A stretch of 64,000 nucleotides of DNA from Xaviernesmea oryzae (GTDB lineage: Bacteria; Pseudomonadota; Alphaproteobacteria; Rhizobiales; Rhizobiaceae): positions 992,001-1,056,000 of the forward strand of contig NZ_FXAF01000011.1 of assembly GCF_900177415.1 (NCBI RefSeq). The letters run 5' to 3'. Under the pieces are notes generated by a model. It was given only the letters and a program-made list of their open reading frames with translations, had not been told where the DNA came from and ran no database searches. Of this stretch, positions 51,379-60,836 are shown piece after piece. The translations under genes and the position numbers were made by a program. Positions within the stretch are counted from its first letter, which is position 1; every line of letters starts with the position of its first letter.

Positions 51379-52299
51379 ATGCCGCGGTTCTGGATATTGC
51401 TTCTGATCGGCGCGCCCTTTCTGACAGGCGCCACTCTGCCGGGAACCGGCCCGGTTCCGATCGAAAAACCGGCCGAAAAGACCGACTCGGCACCCGAGGC
51501 CAAGGCGCCCGAAACCGAGGCTCCGAAGGCTCCGGCTCCGGAAGGCGGCACCCTTGCGCCAGCAGCTCCAACGGAAACCGAACCGCCCGCCGCCGCCGAG
51601 GTTCCCAAGCCCCTGCCGAAACCGGCTCAGGACACGTCCACGACGCCCGCGACGGACGACGGACCCAAGCCCGACGGCAAGGAGAAGGAAGAGGACAAGG
51701 CCGCGGCTCCCCCTCCTCCGCCCCCGCCGCCGCTCGTCAAGGAAAACCCGGAGGAACTGAAGGCCTGTCTCGCCGACCTCACGTCTCTCGGCGCGAAGTT
51801 CCAGCCGATCGCTCCGATCGACGACGGCAACGGCTGCGGGATCGAGCATCCGATCGAGGTCGCGGAGGTCCTGCCGGGCGTCGAGCTCGGCGGCGCCCGC
51901 ATGCGATGCAAGACGGCGCTCACCCTGGCGCACTGGCTGAAGGATACGGTGCAGCCGGCGATGAACATCGCCATGCTGGGGCGGAAGATCGCGGGCCTCG
52001 TTCCGGGTTCCACCTACGACTGCCGGCTTCGCAACGGCGCCTCGACGGGAAAGATTTCCGAGCACGCCCGCGGCAACGCGTTCGACGTCGCCGCCTTCAA
52101 GCTCGACGACGGCAAGACGATGGAGATGAAACCGCGCGACGAGGATTCCACGCTGGAAGGCGCTTTCCAGCGCACCGCGACCGCCGGCGCCTGCCTGCAT
52201 TTCACCACCGTCCTGTCCCCGGGCAGCGACGCCGCCCACGAGACCCACCTGCATCTCGACATCATGGAGCGGAGGAACGGATACCGGTATTGCCGTTAG
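51379..52299 (+). CDS. Extensin-like protein with M15-type peptidase motif
   Basis: A 306-residue secreted protein. A signal peptide (MPRFWILLLIGAPFLTGA) is followed by a Pro/Ala/Glu-rich linker including PPPPPPPPL (about 25-120). The C-terminal extensin domain has ISEHARGNAFDVAAFKL (H-x3-G-x2-x-D) and ETHLHLDIM, the zinc-site pattern of VanY/M15 peptidases, and four Cys. It may cut or bind peptidoglycan. Divergent from trpL. Confidence 0.88.
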   Translation: MPRFWILLLIGAPFLTGATLPGTGPVPIEKPAEKTDSAPEAKAPETEAPKAPAPEGGTLAPAAPTETEPPAAAEVPKPLPKPAQDTSTTPATDDGPKPDGKEKEEDKAAAPPPPPPPPLVKENPEELKACLADLTSLGAKFQPIAPIDDGNGCGIEHPIEVAEVLPGVELGGARMRCKTALTLAHWLKDTVQPAMNIAMLGRKIAGLVPGSTYDCRLRNGASTGKISEHARGNAFDVAAFKLDDGKTMEMKPRDEDSTLEGAFQRTATAGACLHFTTVLSPGSDAAHETHLHLDIMERRNGYRYCR

Positions 52300-52307
52300 A
52301 GCATTGC

Positions 52308-52484
52308 CCCTCATCCGCCTGCCGGCACCTTCTCCCCGCACACGGGGAGAAGGAAATATGCCGCACCGATTTTCTCCTACACTCTTCGTCGTTGCGTTGG
52401 GCACGCCCCCTCGGCCGTCGAACAAGGTCGATCGTGGCACGTCCCCTCTCCCCGCAAGCGGGGAGAGGGTTAGGGTGAGGGGCA
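52308..52484. repeat. Palindromic repeat, CTCCCCGC family (second copy)
   Basis: CCCCTCATCCGCCTGCCGGCACCTTCTCCCC at the left end matches the inverse complement of the repeat at 36834-36963, with a few differences. It has its own hairpins CTTCTCCCCGCACACGGGGAGAAG-type (from 52330) and CTCTCCCCGCAAGCGGGGAGAG (from 52446). It lies between the extensin-like gene and fhs, which converge. Confidence 0.85.
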
Positions 52485-52517
52485 AAGGCCAGCAAATGGG
52501 GAAGTCGGCCAGCCCCT

Positions 52518-54197
52518 TCAGAACAACCCCTCCACATATCCCTCGTCATTCAAAAAAATCCGCTCGGCGGAAGGCACGCGCGGCAGGCCGGGCATGGTCA
52601 TGATCTCGCCGGTAATGGCGACGACGAAGCCGGCGCCGGCCGAAAGCCTGACTTCGCGCACATGCACCACATGGCCTTCCGGCGCGCCGCGCAGGTTGGG
52701 ATCGGTGGAAAAGGAATATTGCGTCTTGGCGATGCAGATCGGCAGGTCGCCGTATCCCTGCTCCTCCCAGGCCTTGAGCTGGTCGCGCACGCCCTTGTCG
52801 GTGGTCACCTCGCCCGCATGATAGATCTTCGAGGCGATGATCTCGATCTTTTCGAGAAGCGGCAGATGCTCGGGATAGAGCGGCTGGAACCTCGCCTGCC
52901 CGCCTTCCGCAAGCTCCACCACCTTATGGGCGAGTTCCTCTATGCCCGCCGAACCCTCCGCCCAGTGCCGGCAGAGGATGGCGTCCGCCCCGTGACGCGC
53001 CACGTAGTCCTTCACCGCGGCGATCTCGGCCTCCGTATCCGAGGTGAAATGGTTGATCGCGACGACCACGGGAACGCCGAACCTGCGGACATTGGCGATA
53101 TGCCGGCCGAGATTGGAACAGCCGCGCGAGAGCGCCTCGACATTCTCGTGGCCGAGATCCTCCTTCCGCACGCCGCCGTTCATCTTAAGCGCCCGGACCG
53201 TCGCGACGATCACGGCCGCATCCGGCTTCAGCCCCGCCTTGCGGCACTTGATGTCGAAGAATTTCTCCGCCCCGAGATCCGCCCCGAACCCCGCTTCCGT
53301 CACCACGTAATCGCCGAGCTTCAGCGCCGTCTTCGTGGCGATGACCGAATTGCAGCCGTGCGCGATGTTGGCGAATGGCCCGCCATGCACGAAGGCCGGG
53401 TTGTTCTCGAGCGTCTGCACGAGGTTCGGCTGCATGGCGTCCTTGAGCAGCACCGTCATGGCCTGATGCGCCTTCAGGTCGCGCGCAAAGACCGGCGTCC
53501 TGTCGAAACGGTAGCCGACGACGATGCCGCCGAGTCGCCTTTCGAGGTCCTCGAGGTCCGCCGCCAGGCAAAGGATCGCCATCACCTCCGAAGCGACCGT
53601 GATGTCGAACCCGCTTTCGCGCGGAAAACCGTTGGCCACGCCGCCGAGCGAGACGACCGCTTGCCGCAGCGCCCGGTCGTTCATGTCCATGACCCGCCGC
53701 CAGGTGATGCGGCGCACGTCTATGTTCTCGGCATTGCCCCAGTAGATATGGTTGTCGACGAGCGCCGAAAGCAGGTTGTTCGCCGCCGTGATCGCGTGGA
53801 AATCGCCGGTGAAATGCAGGTTGATGTCCTCCATCGGCACGACCTGCGCATACCCCCCGCCGGCCGCCCCGCCCTTCACCCCGAAACAGGGCCCGAGCGA
53901 AGGCTCGCGAATGCAGATCACCGCCTTTTTGCCGATGCGGTTCAATCCGTCGCCGAGGCCGACGGTCGTGGTCGTCTTGCCCTCGCCCGCCGGCGTCGGA
54001 TTGATCGCCGTGACGAGGATGAGCCTGCCGTCCTTGCGGCCGGAAAGCGAGGCTATGAATTCGGCGCCGACCTTCGCCTTGTCGTTGCCGTAGGGCGCCA
54101 GCGCCTCCGGGGGGATTCCCAGCCGCGCGCCGATCTCCGCGATCGGTTTCTTGGCAGCGGCACGCGCGATCTCGATATCCGACTTGACGGCTGTCAT
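52518..54197 (-). CDS. fhs: Formate-tetrahydrofolate ligase
   Basis: A 559-residue enzyme, the exact family length, that activates formate for one-carbon metabolism. P-loop TPAGEGKTTTTVGLGDGL and the FTHFS signatures GVKGGAAGGGYAQVVPMEDINLHFTGDFHAI and PAFVHGGPFANIAHGCNS are present. GGAAGAG precedes the ATG at 54197; a longer frame from 54230 has no site. Confidence 0.97.
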   Translation of the reverse strand: MTAVKSDIEIARAAAKKPIAEIGARLGIPPEALAPYGNDKAKVGAEFIASLSGRKDGRLILVTAINPTPAGEGKTTTTVGLGDGLNRIGKKAVICIREPSLGPCFGVKGGAAGGGYAQVVPMEDINLHFTGDFHAITAANNLLSALVDNHIYWGNAENIDVRRITWRRVMDMNDRALRQAVVSLGGVANGFPRESGFDITVASEVMAILCLAADLEDLERRLGGIVVGYRFDRTPVFARDLKAHQAMTVLLKDAMQPNLVQTLENNPAFVHGGPFANIAHGCNSVIATKTALKLGDYVVTEAGFGADLGAEKFFDIKCRKAGLKPDAAVIVATVRALKMNGGVRKEDLGHENVEALSRGCSNLGRHIANVRRFGVPVVVAINHFTSDTEAEIAAVKDYVARHGADAILCRHWAEGSAGIEELAHKVVELAEGGQARFQPLYPEHLPLLEKIEIIASKIYHAGEVTTDKGVRDQLKAWEEQGYGDLPICIAKTQYSFSTDPNLRGAPEGHVVHVREVRLSAGAGFVVAITGEIMTMPGLPRVPSAERIFLNDEGYVEGLF

Positions 54198-54319
54198 GCG
54201 CTCTTCCCCCGTTCCCATGGTTGGCGGCATTCAAATATGCTTGTGCGGTTATGAATAACGAAGGAACGGTAATGTGGGAATGGCCGGGAAGGCAGCCTTT
54301 CGAGGTGCAAACAGCAAAA

Positions 54320-54347
54320 AGGGCGGCGCAACCCCTCGCGCCGCCCT
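54320..54347 (-). terminator. Terminator after the TonB receptor gene
   Basis: AGGGCGGCGC and GCGCCGCCCT form a perfect 10-bp stem with an 8-base loop. On the minus strand it is followed by T5, 31 bp after the receptor stop. Confidence 0.85.
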
Positions 54348-54378
54348 CCGAGGCGTCCCCCGCCCCTTTTTCCTGATC

Positions 54379-56580
54379 TTAGAACCGCTGCGTGAGCGAG
54401 ACTTTGAACGTCCGGCCCGGCTCGGAGTAGAAGGCCTTGTTTGAAGACGAGGCCGTGACCGATGTGTAATCCTTCATTTCCAGGGCATCGTAATACTCGC
54501 GATCGAAGATATTGTAGACGCCCGCCTGGATACGCAATCCCTTCAATTGCTCTGGCTCCCACCAGCCCGTCAGGTTGAAGATTGCATAGCCCGATGCCTT
54601 GAAACTGGACGGGGAGAGATTAGACACCCCGGCCACAGCGACCATCGACAGCTCACTTCCCCAATTCTCAGCTCCATATCCCGCGCCTAAAATGGCCTTG
54701 AGCGGTGGGACCGAGTCAAGAAGCTCGCCTGTGTTTTCGTCTTCGCCATAGGCGTAAGCTACGGAAGCCCGAACATTGAAGCCGTTGTCGAATGCCTTGT
54801 GAGCCTTGGCTTCGATACCATAAATACGAACGCGATCCCGATTGAAGAACTGGATCGATCCCAACATATAGCCCGGGGTGGCCACGGTGTCGGAATCGAT
54901 GAAATTACGGTACTTGTTGTAAAATCCCTTGATGCTGCCTCCGAACGCTGCGTCACCAAAGTTGGCTCCGACTTCAAAACCGCTGCTGGTCTCGGATTCC
55001 AAGTCCGGATTGCCGATCTGGCGATAGAACGGAGCGTTATCATAGTTGCTGTAGAGCTGGCTGACGCTTGGTGACTTGAAGCCCATTGCCCATTGCGCAT
55101 AGAACTCGACATCTTCGTGCAACTGATAGGCAAGCCGCACCTTGGGCGAAATCGCCCAATCTGTATCCGCGTCCGGCAAACCGGTGTATCCGCTGTTGTT
55201 TTCATATTGCTCCGTCGAGGATGGACGGTAGTCGAACCAGTCAAAGCGAACACCGGGGGTCAACGAGAATCCGCTGTCGCCGATTGAGATCTTGTCGTCG
55301 GCATAAATACCGATGCGCGCGCCATCGACATCCGGCTCATCCGATTGATTATTGTGATAAAATGCGCAGGCAGGGACGTAAGTTACATCGCAACTGTCTT
55401 CACCGTTGATATATTGATGCGTGGTGAAGATCGAAGCGTCACCGCCAACAGTTATCTCATGGAGAAGAGGGCCCGCCTCGTAGACGCCGGTCAATGCACC
55501 GACAACGCCCCAACTCTTTTCCGTCTTGTCGCTGAGCCGATAGTACTCGCCGACCGGGGCCGTGAGACGATAACCGTCCGGCCCCTCGTGGCGCAGGATT
55601 CGTTGCCAATAGATCGAAGCCCAAGCGCTCTGAATGAAGCTGTCATCGCTGATTGCATCATATCTGTAGTCGAGCGAAACGCGCTCCCGCCGCAAGTCCG
55701 AGATCCGGTCGTAGTCATCAATACGGTAGGTAGTGCCCTGTTCCTGTCGCAGATCTTCCGTGGAATCCATGTTGTATCGCTCTGCGGTCAATCCAATCCG
55801 ATGGCCGCCGTCAAGGTCGTGTCGAACTTTAAAGAGGAGGTTCGATTTGTCGTAGTCCATCGGATTGGCTTCCGTGCGGGCGGTACCGTATCCGCCGGTT
55901 GAGCCCGCCGTTTTCGTCTCATGACCCTTTTTGTAGCTTCCCTGAAAGAGAATGGACGTATTTTCGATGCGCTTGGCGACGGCAGCGGAACCAATGACGG
56001 AACGGTCGCTGCTATCGTATGTCAGCTTCGAAATGCCGCCCCAATTACTGCCTTCGGGAATAAGGTCTTCGGGCTCCAGAGTCCTGAGGACGACCGCCCC
56101 GCCCAAAGCACCAGACCCGACGCGGCTCGAATCGCCGCCGCGCACGATATCGATCGTCGAAAGCGCCGAGAAATCATAGGCATCGACACCGCCGAACGCG
56201 CCACGCACAGGGTCGGAAAGGTAAGGAATCGGAATACCATCGATAGTCGTCACTACACGGTCGTCTTCCAGGCCGCGTATGTTGACGCTTTTTGTTGCAG
56301 AGACGAAGCTGACACCGGGCTCTACCGTATTACCGAGGTCGTCAAGGTCCTCGATATCCCGCTTATCGAGCGTCTCCTTCGTCGTTTCGGAAGCCAGGGG
56401 AGTATCTGCCGCGGTTCCTTTCTTCAGGCGCGACGACTTCCCCTTCAGCACGATCGGCCGCAGGGTCGTGCCGTTTTCCTGTGCCTGCTGAGCCTGCTGG
56501 GCCGAGGCTTCGGCGGCAAGGGAAAGCGCCGCGAGCGCGGTGCAGGTGGTGAGGATCGATGGCAAACGCCGGCTGACCAT
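54379..56580 (-). CDS. TonB-dependent heme/hemoglobin-type receptor
   Basis: A 733-residue outer-membrane protein with a signal peptide (LTTCTALAALSLAAEASAQ), a TonB box (LRPIVLKG), a plug domain (GVSFVSATKSVNIRGLEDDRVVTTIDGIPI, then IDIVRGGDSSRVGSGALGGAVVL) and a barrel ending in F (TFKVSLTQRF). It is nearest to the hemoglobin/transferrin/lactoferrin receptor family. The FKSP (about 500) and NPDL (about 522) motifs match the FRAP/NPNL pair, but no His lies between them, which heme receptors usually have. A TGA-N9-TCA iron box is upstream. Confidence 0.87.
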   Translation of the reverse strand: MVSRRLPSILTTCTALAALSLAAEASAQQAQQAQENGTTLRPIVLKGKSSRLKKGTAADTPLASETTKETLDKRDIEDLDDLGNTVEPGVSFVSATKSVNIRGLEDDRVVTTIDGIPIPYLSDPVRGAFGGVDAYDFSALSTIDIVRGGDSSRVGSGALGGAVVLRTLEPEDLIPEGSNWGGISKLTYDSSDRSVIGSAAVAKRIENTSILFQGSYKKGHETKTAGSTGGYGTARTEANPMDYDKSNLLFKVRHDLDGGHRIGLTAERYNMDSTEDLRQEQGTTYRIDDYDRISDLRRERVSLDYRYDAISDDSFIQSAWASIYWQRILRHEGPDGYRLTAPVGEYYRLSDKTEKSWGVVGALTGVYEAGPLLHEITVGGDASIFTTHQYINGEDSCDVTYVPACAFYHNNQSDEPDVDGARIGIYADDKISIGDSGFSLTPGVRFDWFDYRPSSTEQYENNSGYTGLPDADTDWAISPKVRLAYQLHEDVEFYAQWAMGFKSPSVSQLYSNYDNAPFYRQIGNPDLESETSSGFEVGANFGDAAFGGSIKGFYNKYRNFIDSDTVATPGYMLGSIQFFNRDRVRIYGIEAKAHKAFDNGFNVRASVAYAYGEDENTGELLDSVPPLKAILGAGYGAENWGSELSMVAVAGVSNLSPSSFKASGYAIFNLTGWWEPEQLKGLRIQAGVYNIFDREYYDALEMKDYTSVTASSSNKAFYSEPGRTFKVSLTQRF

Positions 56581-56711
56581 AACTGTCCTTTCGAGGAGGC
56601 ACGCGAAATCACGGGCGCGCGAAAGCGCGCCGGAGGCGGCGGCCCGTTTTCAAATCTGGCTAAAATGTGGCGAGAGGCAGAAAATTGCCTTATTCATGCC
56701 ATTAGAAAACA

Positions 56712-56726
56712 TGACTGTTATTGTCA
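56712..56726. promoter_or_regulatory. Candidate iron-responsive (RirA/IRO) box
   Basis: TGACTGTTATTGTCA fits the rhizobial TGA-N9-TCA iron-responsive motif and is a dyad (TGAC, GTCA). It lies 132 bp upstream of the TonB receptor ATG in an AT-rich stretch. A repeated AAAACATGACT flanks it (56706-56716 and 56733-56743). Confidence 0.6.
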
Positions 56727-56866
56727 ATTATTAAAACATGACTCTGTTCATCATATTTCTGCGAGGGTAGCCGCGTTGCGGAAATGCAACAGCCTTCCGC
56801 GCCGTCTTGCAGCCTTCACCATCGCCGATTATGTGAAGCGCGTCCTTTTAATCGCGCGGAGATCGC

Positions 56867-57388
56867 ATGAAATCGCTGGAATTGCTGGTCGAGAAGATCA
56901 TCCTCTCAAGCCGCTGGCTCCTGGTCGCATTCTACCTCGGGCTGGTCGCTGCCCTCGCGGTCTACGCCCTCTCCTTCGCCATGAAATTCTGGAAAGTCGC
57001 CAAGGACGTCTTTTCGCTCGGAGAGGCCGAGATGATCCTCGCCATGCTGGGCCTGATCGACGCCGCGCTCGTTGCGAGCCTCATCGTCATGGTGATGATC
57101 TCCGGCTACGAGAATTTCGTGAGCCGTTTCGACGAGACCGAGGCCGACGTCTCCTTTCTCGGCAAGCTCGATGCCGGCAGCCTGAAGATCAAGGTGGCCT
57201 CGTCGATCGTGGCGATCTCCTCGATCCACCTGCTGCAGATCTTCCTGAACGCCGCCCAGTACGACAACTGGAAGCTGATGTGGTACACGATCATCCACCT
57301 CGCCTTCGTCGTCTCGGCCGTCATGCTCGGCTGGCTGGAACGCATCATGTCGAAGGCGAAGGCCGAAAAATACGAGGAGAAGCTTTGA
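56867..57388 (+). CDS. UPF0114 (YqhA-type) inner-membrane protein
   Basis: A 173-residue protein with three or four spans. The family pattern VEKIILSSRWLLVAFYLGLVAAL, EAEMILAMLGLIDAALVASLIVMVMISGYENFVS and SSIVAISSIHLLQIFLNA is complete. Function unknown. It has its own strong terminator. Confidence 0.92.
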   Translation: MKSLELLVEKIILSSRWLLVAFYLGLVAALAVYALSFAMKFWKVAKDVFSLGEAEMILAMLGLIDAALVASLIVMVMISGYENFVSRFDETEADVSFLGKLDAGSLKIKVASSIVAISSIHLLQIFLNAAQYDNWKLMWYTIIHLAFVVSAVMLGWLERIMSKAKAEKYEEKL

Positions 57389-57402
57389 GGTTTCCTTCCA
57401 CG

Positions 57403-57432
57403 AAAAAAGCCCGGATCGCTCCGGGCTTTTTT
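57403..57432 (+). terminator. Terminator of the UPF0114 gene
   Basis: AAAAAAGCCCGG and CCGGGCTTTTTT form a 12-bp stem around ATCGCT, 14 bp after the stop, with a T-run. Confidence 0.92.
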
Positions 57433-57557
57433 TCGTTCGGAACGCAGGGCTCGGTATGCCGGCTGGGCTCCAAGCGTTCCGCGCTGCAATCATTGCACCG
57501 GAGTGATTGAAGCCGCGCCTTGCCGGCGCCTCGCTTTGGCTCGGCGCGTTCGACGCT

Positions 57558-57582
57558 CAAAACGCTCCACCGGAGCGTTTTG
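57558..57582 (-). terminator. Candidate putA terminator hairpin
   Basis: CAAAACGCTCC and GGAGCGTTTTG form an 11-bp stem with a 3-base loop, 21 bp after the putA stop. The only T-run is the TTTT inside the stem, so it is less certain than the others. Confidence 0.55.
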
Positions 57583-57603
57583 CCGGCCTTCGGCCGTCGC
57601 GTC

Positions 57604-60600
57604 TCACCCCTCGCCGATCGCGATCAGGCTGGCATTGCCGCCGGCGGCGGCCGTGTTGACCGAGATCACCTGCTCCTCGGCGAACCGCATCAGGTAGGCC
57701 GGGCCGCCCGCCTTGAAGCCGGTGCCGGAAAGGCCGGAGCCGCCGAAGGGCTGGGTGCCGACCACGGCGCCGATCATGTTGCGGTTGACATAGACATTGC
57801 CGACATCCAGCGCCTCCGTCACCTTGCGGATCGTGGATTCGATGCGGCTGTGGATGCCGAGCGTCAGCCCGTAGCCGGTGGCGTCGATGGCGGAAAGCAC
57901 CTTGTCGAGCTCCTTCGCCTTCCAGCGCACCACGTGCAGCACGGGGCCGAAGACTTCCTTGGTCAGCGCCGCGGGGCTGTCGAGCTCGACGATATGCGGC
58001 GCGAAGAAATTGCCCGTCTCAGGCACCTGTCCGGCATAGCGCACCTTCTGCTTCACCCGCATCTCCGCCACATGGTCGGAAAGCATCCGCCGCTGGTTCT
58101 CGTCGATGATCGGGCCGACATCGGTATTCTGCCGGATGGGATCGCCGAGGTTGAGTTCCGCCGCCGCCCCCTCGATCATTTTCAGCATGCCGTCGGCCAC
58201 ATCCTCCTGCAGGAAGAGCAGGCGCAGCGCCGAGCAGCGCTGGCCGGCCGAGCGGAAGGCCGAGACGACCACGTCGTCCGCCACCTGCTCGGAAAGCGCC
58301 GTCGCGTCGACGATCATCGCGTTGATGCCGCCGGTCTCGGCGATGAGTGGCACGATCGGCCCGTCCTTGGCGGCAAGCGCCCGGTTGATCGCCCAGGCCG
58401 TCCTCGTCGAACCGGTGAAGGCCACGCCCGCGAGCTTCGGATGCGCGGTGATCGCCGCCCCCACCTCCGGCCCGCCCGGCGTGAGCGCCAGCGCCTCCGC
58501 CGGCACGCCGGCCTGATGGAAAAGCTTCACCGCCTCGAAGGCGATCAGCGGCGTCTGCGGCGCGGGCTTGGCGACCACCGTATTGCCGGCCACCAGCGCC
58601 GCCGAGATCTGCCCGAGGAAGATCGCCAGCGGAAAATTCCACGGCGAAATGCAGCCGAACACACCGCGGCCGCGCCAAAAATGCCGGTTGTCCTCGCCGG
58701 TCGGGCCGGGCATCGGCACCGGCGCGCCGAAGAGTTCGCGCCCCTTGTCGGCATAGTAGCGGCAGAAATCCACCGCCTCGCGGATCTCCGCAATGCCGTC
58801 GTCCAGCGTCTTGCCGGCTTCCGCGGCAAGCAGCGCCAGCAGCCGGTCGCGGTTTTCTTCGAGCAGGCCGGCCATCCGCTCCAGGCAGGCGGCGCGGGTC
58901 TCCACCGGCTGGCGCGACCAGGCCTTGAAGGCCTTGCCTGCGGCCGTAAACGCGACGTCGACATCCTGCACGGTCGCGTGACGCACCGTACCGACGGTCT
59001 TCGACCGGTCGGCGGGCGACGTGACCTGCTTTTCTTCGGCTTTCGAGGTGAGGCCCGCGACCAGCGGCCCAGCCTTCACCTCTCCCCAGGGCCTCGACAG
59101 GCTCTGCGTCAGGCGGTCGAGGCTGTCGCGATGGCCGAATTCGAAACCGGCGCTGTTCTTGCGGCGTCCGTAGATGTCGGATGGCAGCGGGATCTGCTTG
59201 TGCCGCGCGCTGATGCCGTCGTCGAGGCCGAGCCGCGCCGCCGGTCTTTCCAGAAGCTTCTCTACCGCGACGTTCCTGTCGCCGGCCACCGCCACGAAGG
59301 AGGAGTTGGCGCCGTTCTCCAGCAGGCGGCGCACGAGATAGGCGAGCAGGTCGCGATAGCCGCCGACCGGCGCATAGATGCGGCAGGCGATCCGGTCGTT
59401 GCTTTCGAGCAGGTCGTCGTAAAGCGCCTCGCCCATGCCGTGCAGCCGCTGGAACTCGAAGCCGGAACGGTCCGGACCGGCAAGCTCCAGGATGGTCGAG
59501 ACCGTCAGGGCGTTGTGGGTGGCGAACTGCGGAAAGATACGCGCCCGCTTGGAAAGAAGCTGCTGGGCACAGGCGAGATAGGAAAGGTCCGTCGCGGGCT
59601 TGCGGGTCCAGACCGGATAATCCTCCAGCCCCCGTTCCTGCGCCCGCTTCACCTCCGTGTCCCAATAGGCGCCCTTGACGAGGCGCACCATCATGCGCCG
59701 GCCGAGCGTCGCGCAGAGCTGGTCGACATAGTCGATTACATGAGCCGCCCGCTTCTGATAGGCCTGGATCGCCAGCCCGAATCCGTCCCAGCCGGAAAGC
59801 GACGGATCGGAAAAGACGGCGGCGATCACGTCGAGCGACAGTTCCAGCCGGTCCGCCTCCTCCGCATCGACGGTGAAGTTGAGCTGGTGTTCCTTCGCCA
59901 TCCGCGCGAGATCGGTGAGGTCGGGCACGAGTTCCTTCATCACCCGGTCGCGGTGGGTCGCAAGGTAGCGCGGATGCAGCGCCGAAAGCTTGACCGAGAT
60001 GCCCATGCGGTCGGGAAGCTGCTTGCCCTTGCCGTTCTTCGCCATATAGGCGCCGATCACCTGGATCGCGTCGGCATAGGAGCGGAAATAGCGCTTGGCA
60101 TCCTCCGCCGTCCGCGCGCCCTCGCCCAGCATGTCGAAGGAATGGCGGTATCCCTTCTCCTCGCTCTTGGCGGCGCGGGAAAGCGCGTCCTTCATCGTCT
60201 CGCCGAGCACGAAATGGTGGCCGAGGAAACGCATCGCCTGCTTGGTGGCGCTGCGCACGGTCGGCAGGCCGACGCGCTTGACGAGGCCGCGAAGGATCCC
60301 CTCCGGCGTTTCGCCGGGTCCGATGACGCGGGCCGAGACGGCGAGCGCCCAGGCCGAGGCCGACACGAACCAGCTTTCGCCCGATGCCTCGTGGGTGCTC
60401 CAGCCGCCCTCGCGCAGCTTGTCCTCGATCAGCCGGTCCTGCGTCAGCGCATCCGGCACGCGCAGCAGCGCCTCGGCAAGCACCATCAGCGCCAGCCCCT
60501 CGCGGGTCGAAAGACCGTATTCCCGCAGGAAATCCTCGACGCCGCCGACCTTGCCCGAACCCTCGCGGATGGCGCTGATCATCCGCCGCGCCCGCTGGTC

Positions 60601-60726
60601 GATCGCCGCGTCCTGCGCCTGCGAAAAACTGGTGCGGGCGGCGAATTGCCGGATCAGCCGGTCGTCGTCGCCGGCATAGGGGACGTTGAAGGGAATGAAT
60701 GGCTCGGTCAGAATCTGCTGGTTCAT
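57604..60726 (-). CDS. putA: Bifunctional proline dehydrogenase / glutamate-semialdehyde dehydrogenase
   Basis: A 1040-residue PutA that oxidises proline to glutamate. The PRODH barrel covers about 150-470 (ALHPRYLATHRDRVMKE, MVRLVKGAYWDTEVKRAQ, FATHNALT) and the dehydrogenase about 540-1030 (SPWNFPLAIFLGQISAAL, AETGGINAMIVD, SAGQRCSALRLLFLQ with the catalytic Cys). It lacks the C-terminal ALDH-like extension of longer PutAs and the ribbon-helix-helix of gamma-proteobacterial ones, so putR controls it. GGAGGCATCC precedes the ATG at 60726. Confidence 0.96.
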   Translation of the reverse strand: MNQQILTEPFIPFNVPYAGDDDRLIRQFAARTSFSQAQDAAIDQRARRMISAIREGSGKVGGVEDFLREYGLSTREGLALMVLAEALLRVPDALTQDRLIEDKLREGGWSTHEASGESWFVSASAWALAVSARVIGPGETPEGILRGLVKRVGLPTVRSATKQAMRFLGHHFVLGETMKDALSRAAKSEEKGYRHSFDMLGEGARTAEDAKRYFRSYADAIQVIGAYMAKNGKGKQLPDRMGISVKLSALHPRYLATHRDRVMKELVPDLTDLARMAKEHQLNFTVDAEEADRLELSLDVIAAVFSDPSLSGWDGFGLAIQAYQKRAAHVIDYVDQLCATLGRRMMVRLVKGAYWDTEVKRAQERGLEDYPVWTRKPATDLSYLACAQQLLSKRARIFPQFATHNALTVSTILELAGPDRSGFEFQRLHGMGEALYDDLLESNDRIACRIYAPVGGYRDLLAYLVRRLLENGANSSFVAVAGDRNVAVEKLLERPAARLGLDDGISARHKQIPLPSDIYGRRKNSAGFEFGHRDSLDRLTQSLSRPWGEVKAGPLVAGLTSKAEEKQVTSPADRSKTVGTVRHATVQDVDVAFTAAGKAFKAWSRQPVETRAACLERMAGLLEENRDRLLALLAAEAGKTLDDGIAEIREAVDFCRYYADKGRELFGAPVPMPGPTGEDNRHFWRGRGVFGCISPWNFPLAIFLGQISAALVAGNTVVAKPAPQTPLIAFEAVKLFHQAGVPAEALALTPGGPEVGAAITAHPKLAGVAFTGSTRTAWAINRALAAKDGPIVPLIAETGGINAMIVDATALSEQVADDVVVSAFRSAGQRCSALRLLFLQEDVADGMLKMIEGAAAELNLGDPIRQNTDVGPIIDENQRRMLSDHVAEMRVKQKVRYAGQVPETGNFFAPHIVELDSPAALTKEVFGPVLHVVRWKAKELDKVLSAIDATGYGLTLGIHSRIESTIRKVTEALDVGNVYVNRNMIGAVVGTQPFGGSGLSGTGFKAGGPAYLMRFAEEQVISVNTAAAGGNASLIAIGEG

Positions 60727-60836
60727 GGATGCCTCCGTTTCATTCTCCACATAGCGGGAATTCCCTGGCGATTTCGGCGGATTTCTGCGACACTTACCGG
60801 ATATTAAACTAGATTCACTCCACTTGGCAGGCGAAA

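Noticed and set aside
57520..60807. A very long plus-strand open frame antisense to putA
   Set aside because: It mirrors putA codon by codon, is rich in Arg/His/Asp/Gly as usual for antisense frames in GC-rich DNA, and has no recognisable domain.
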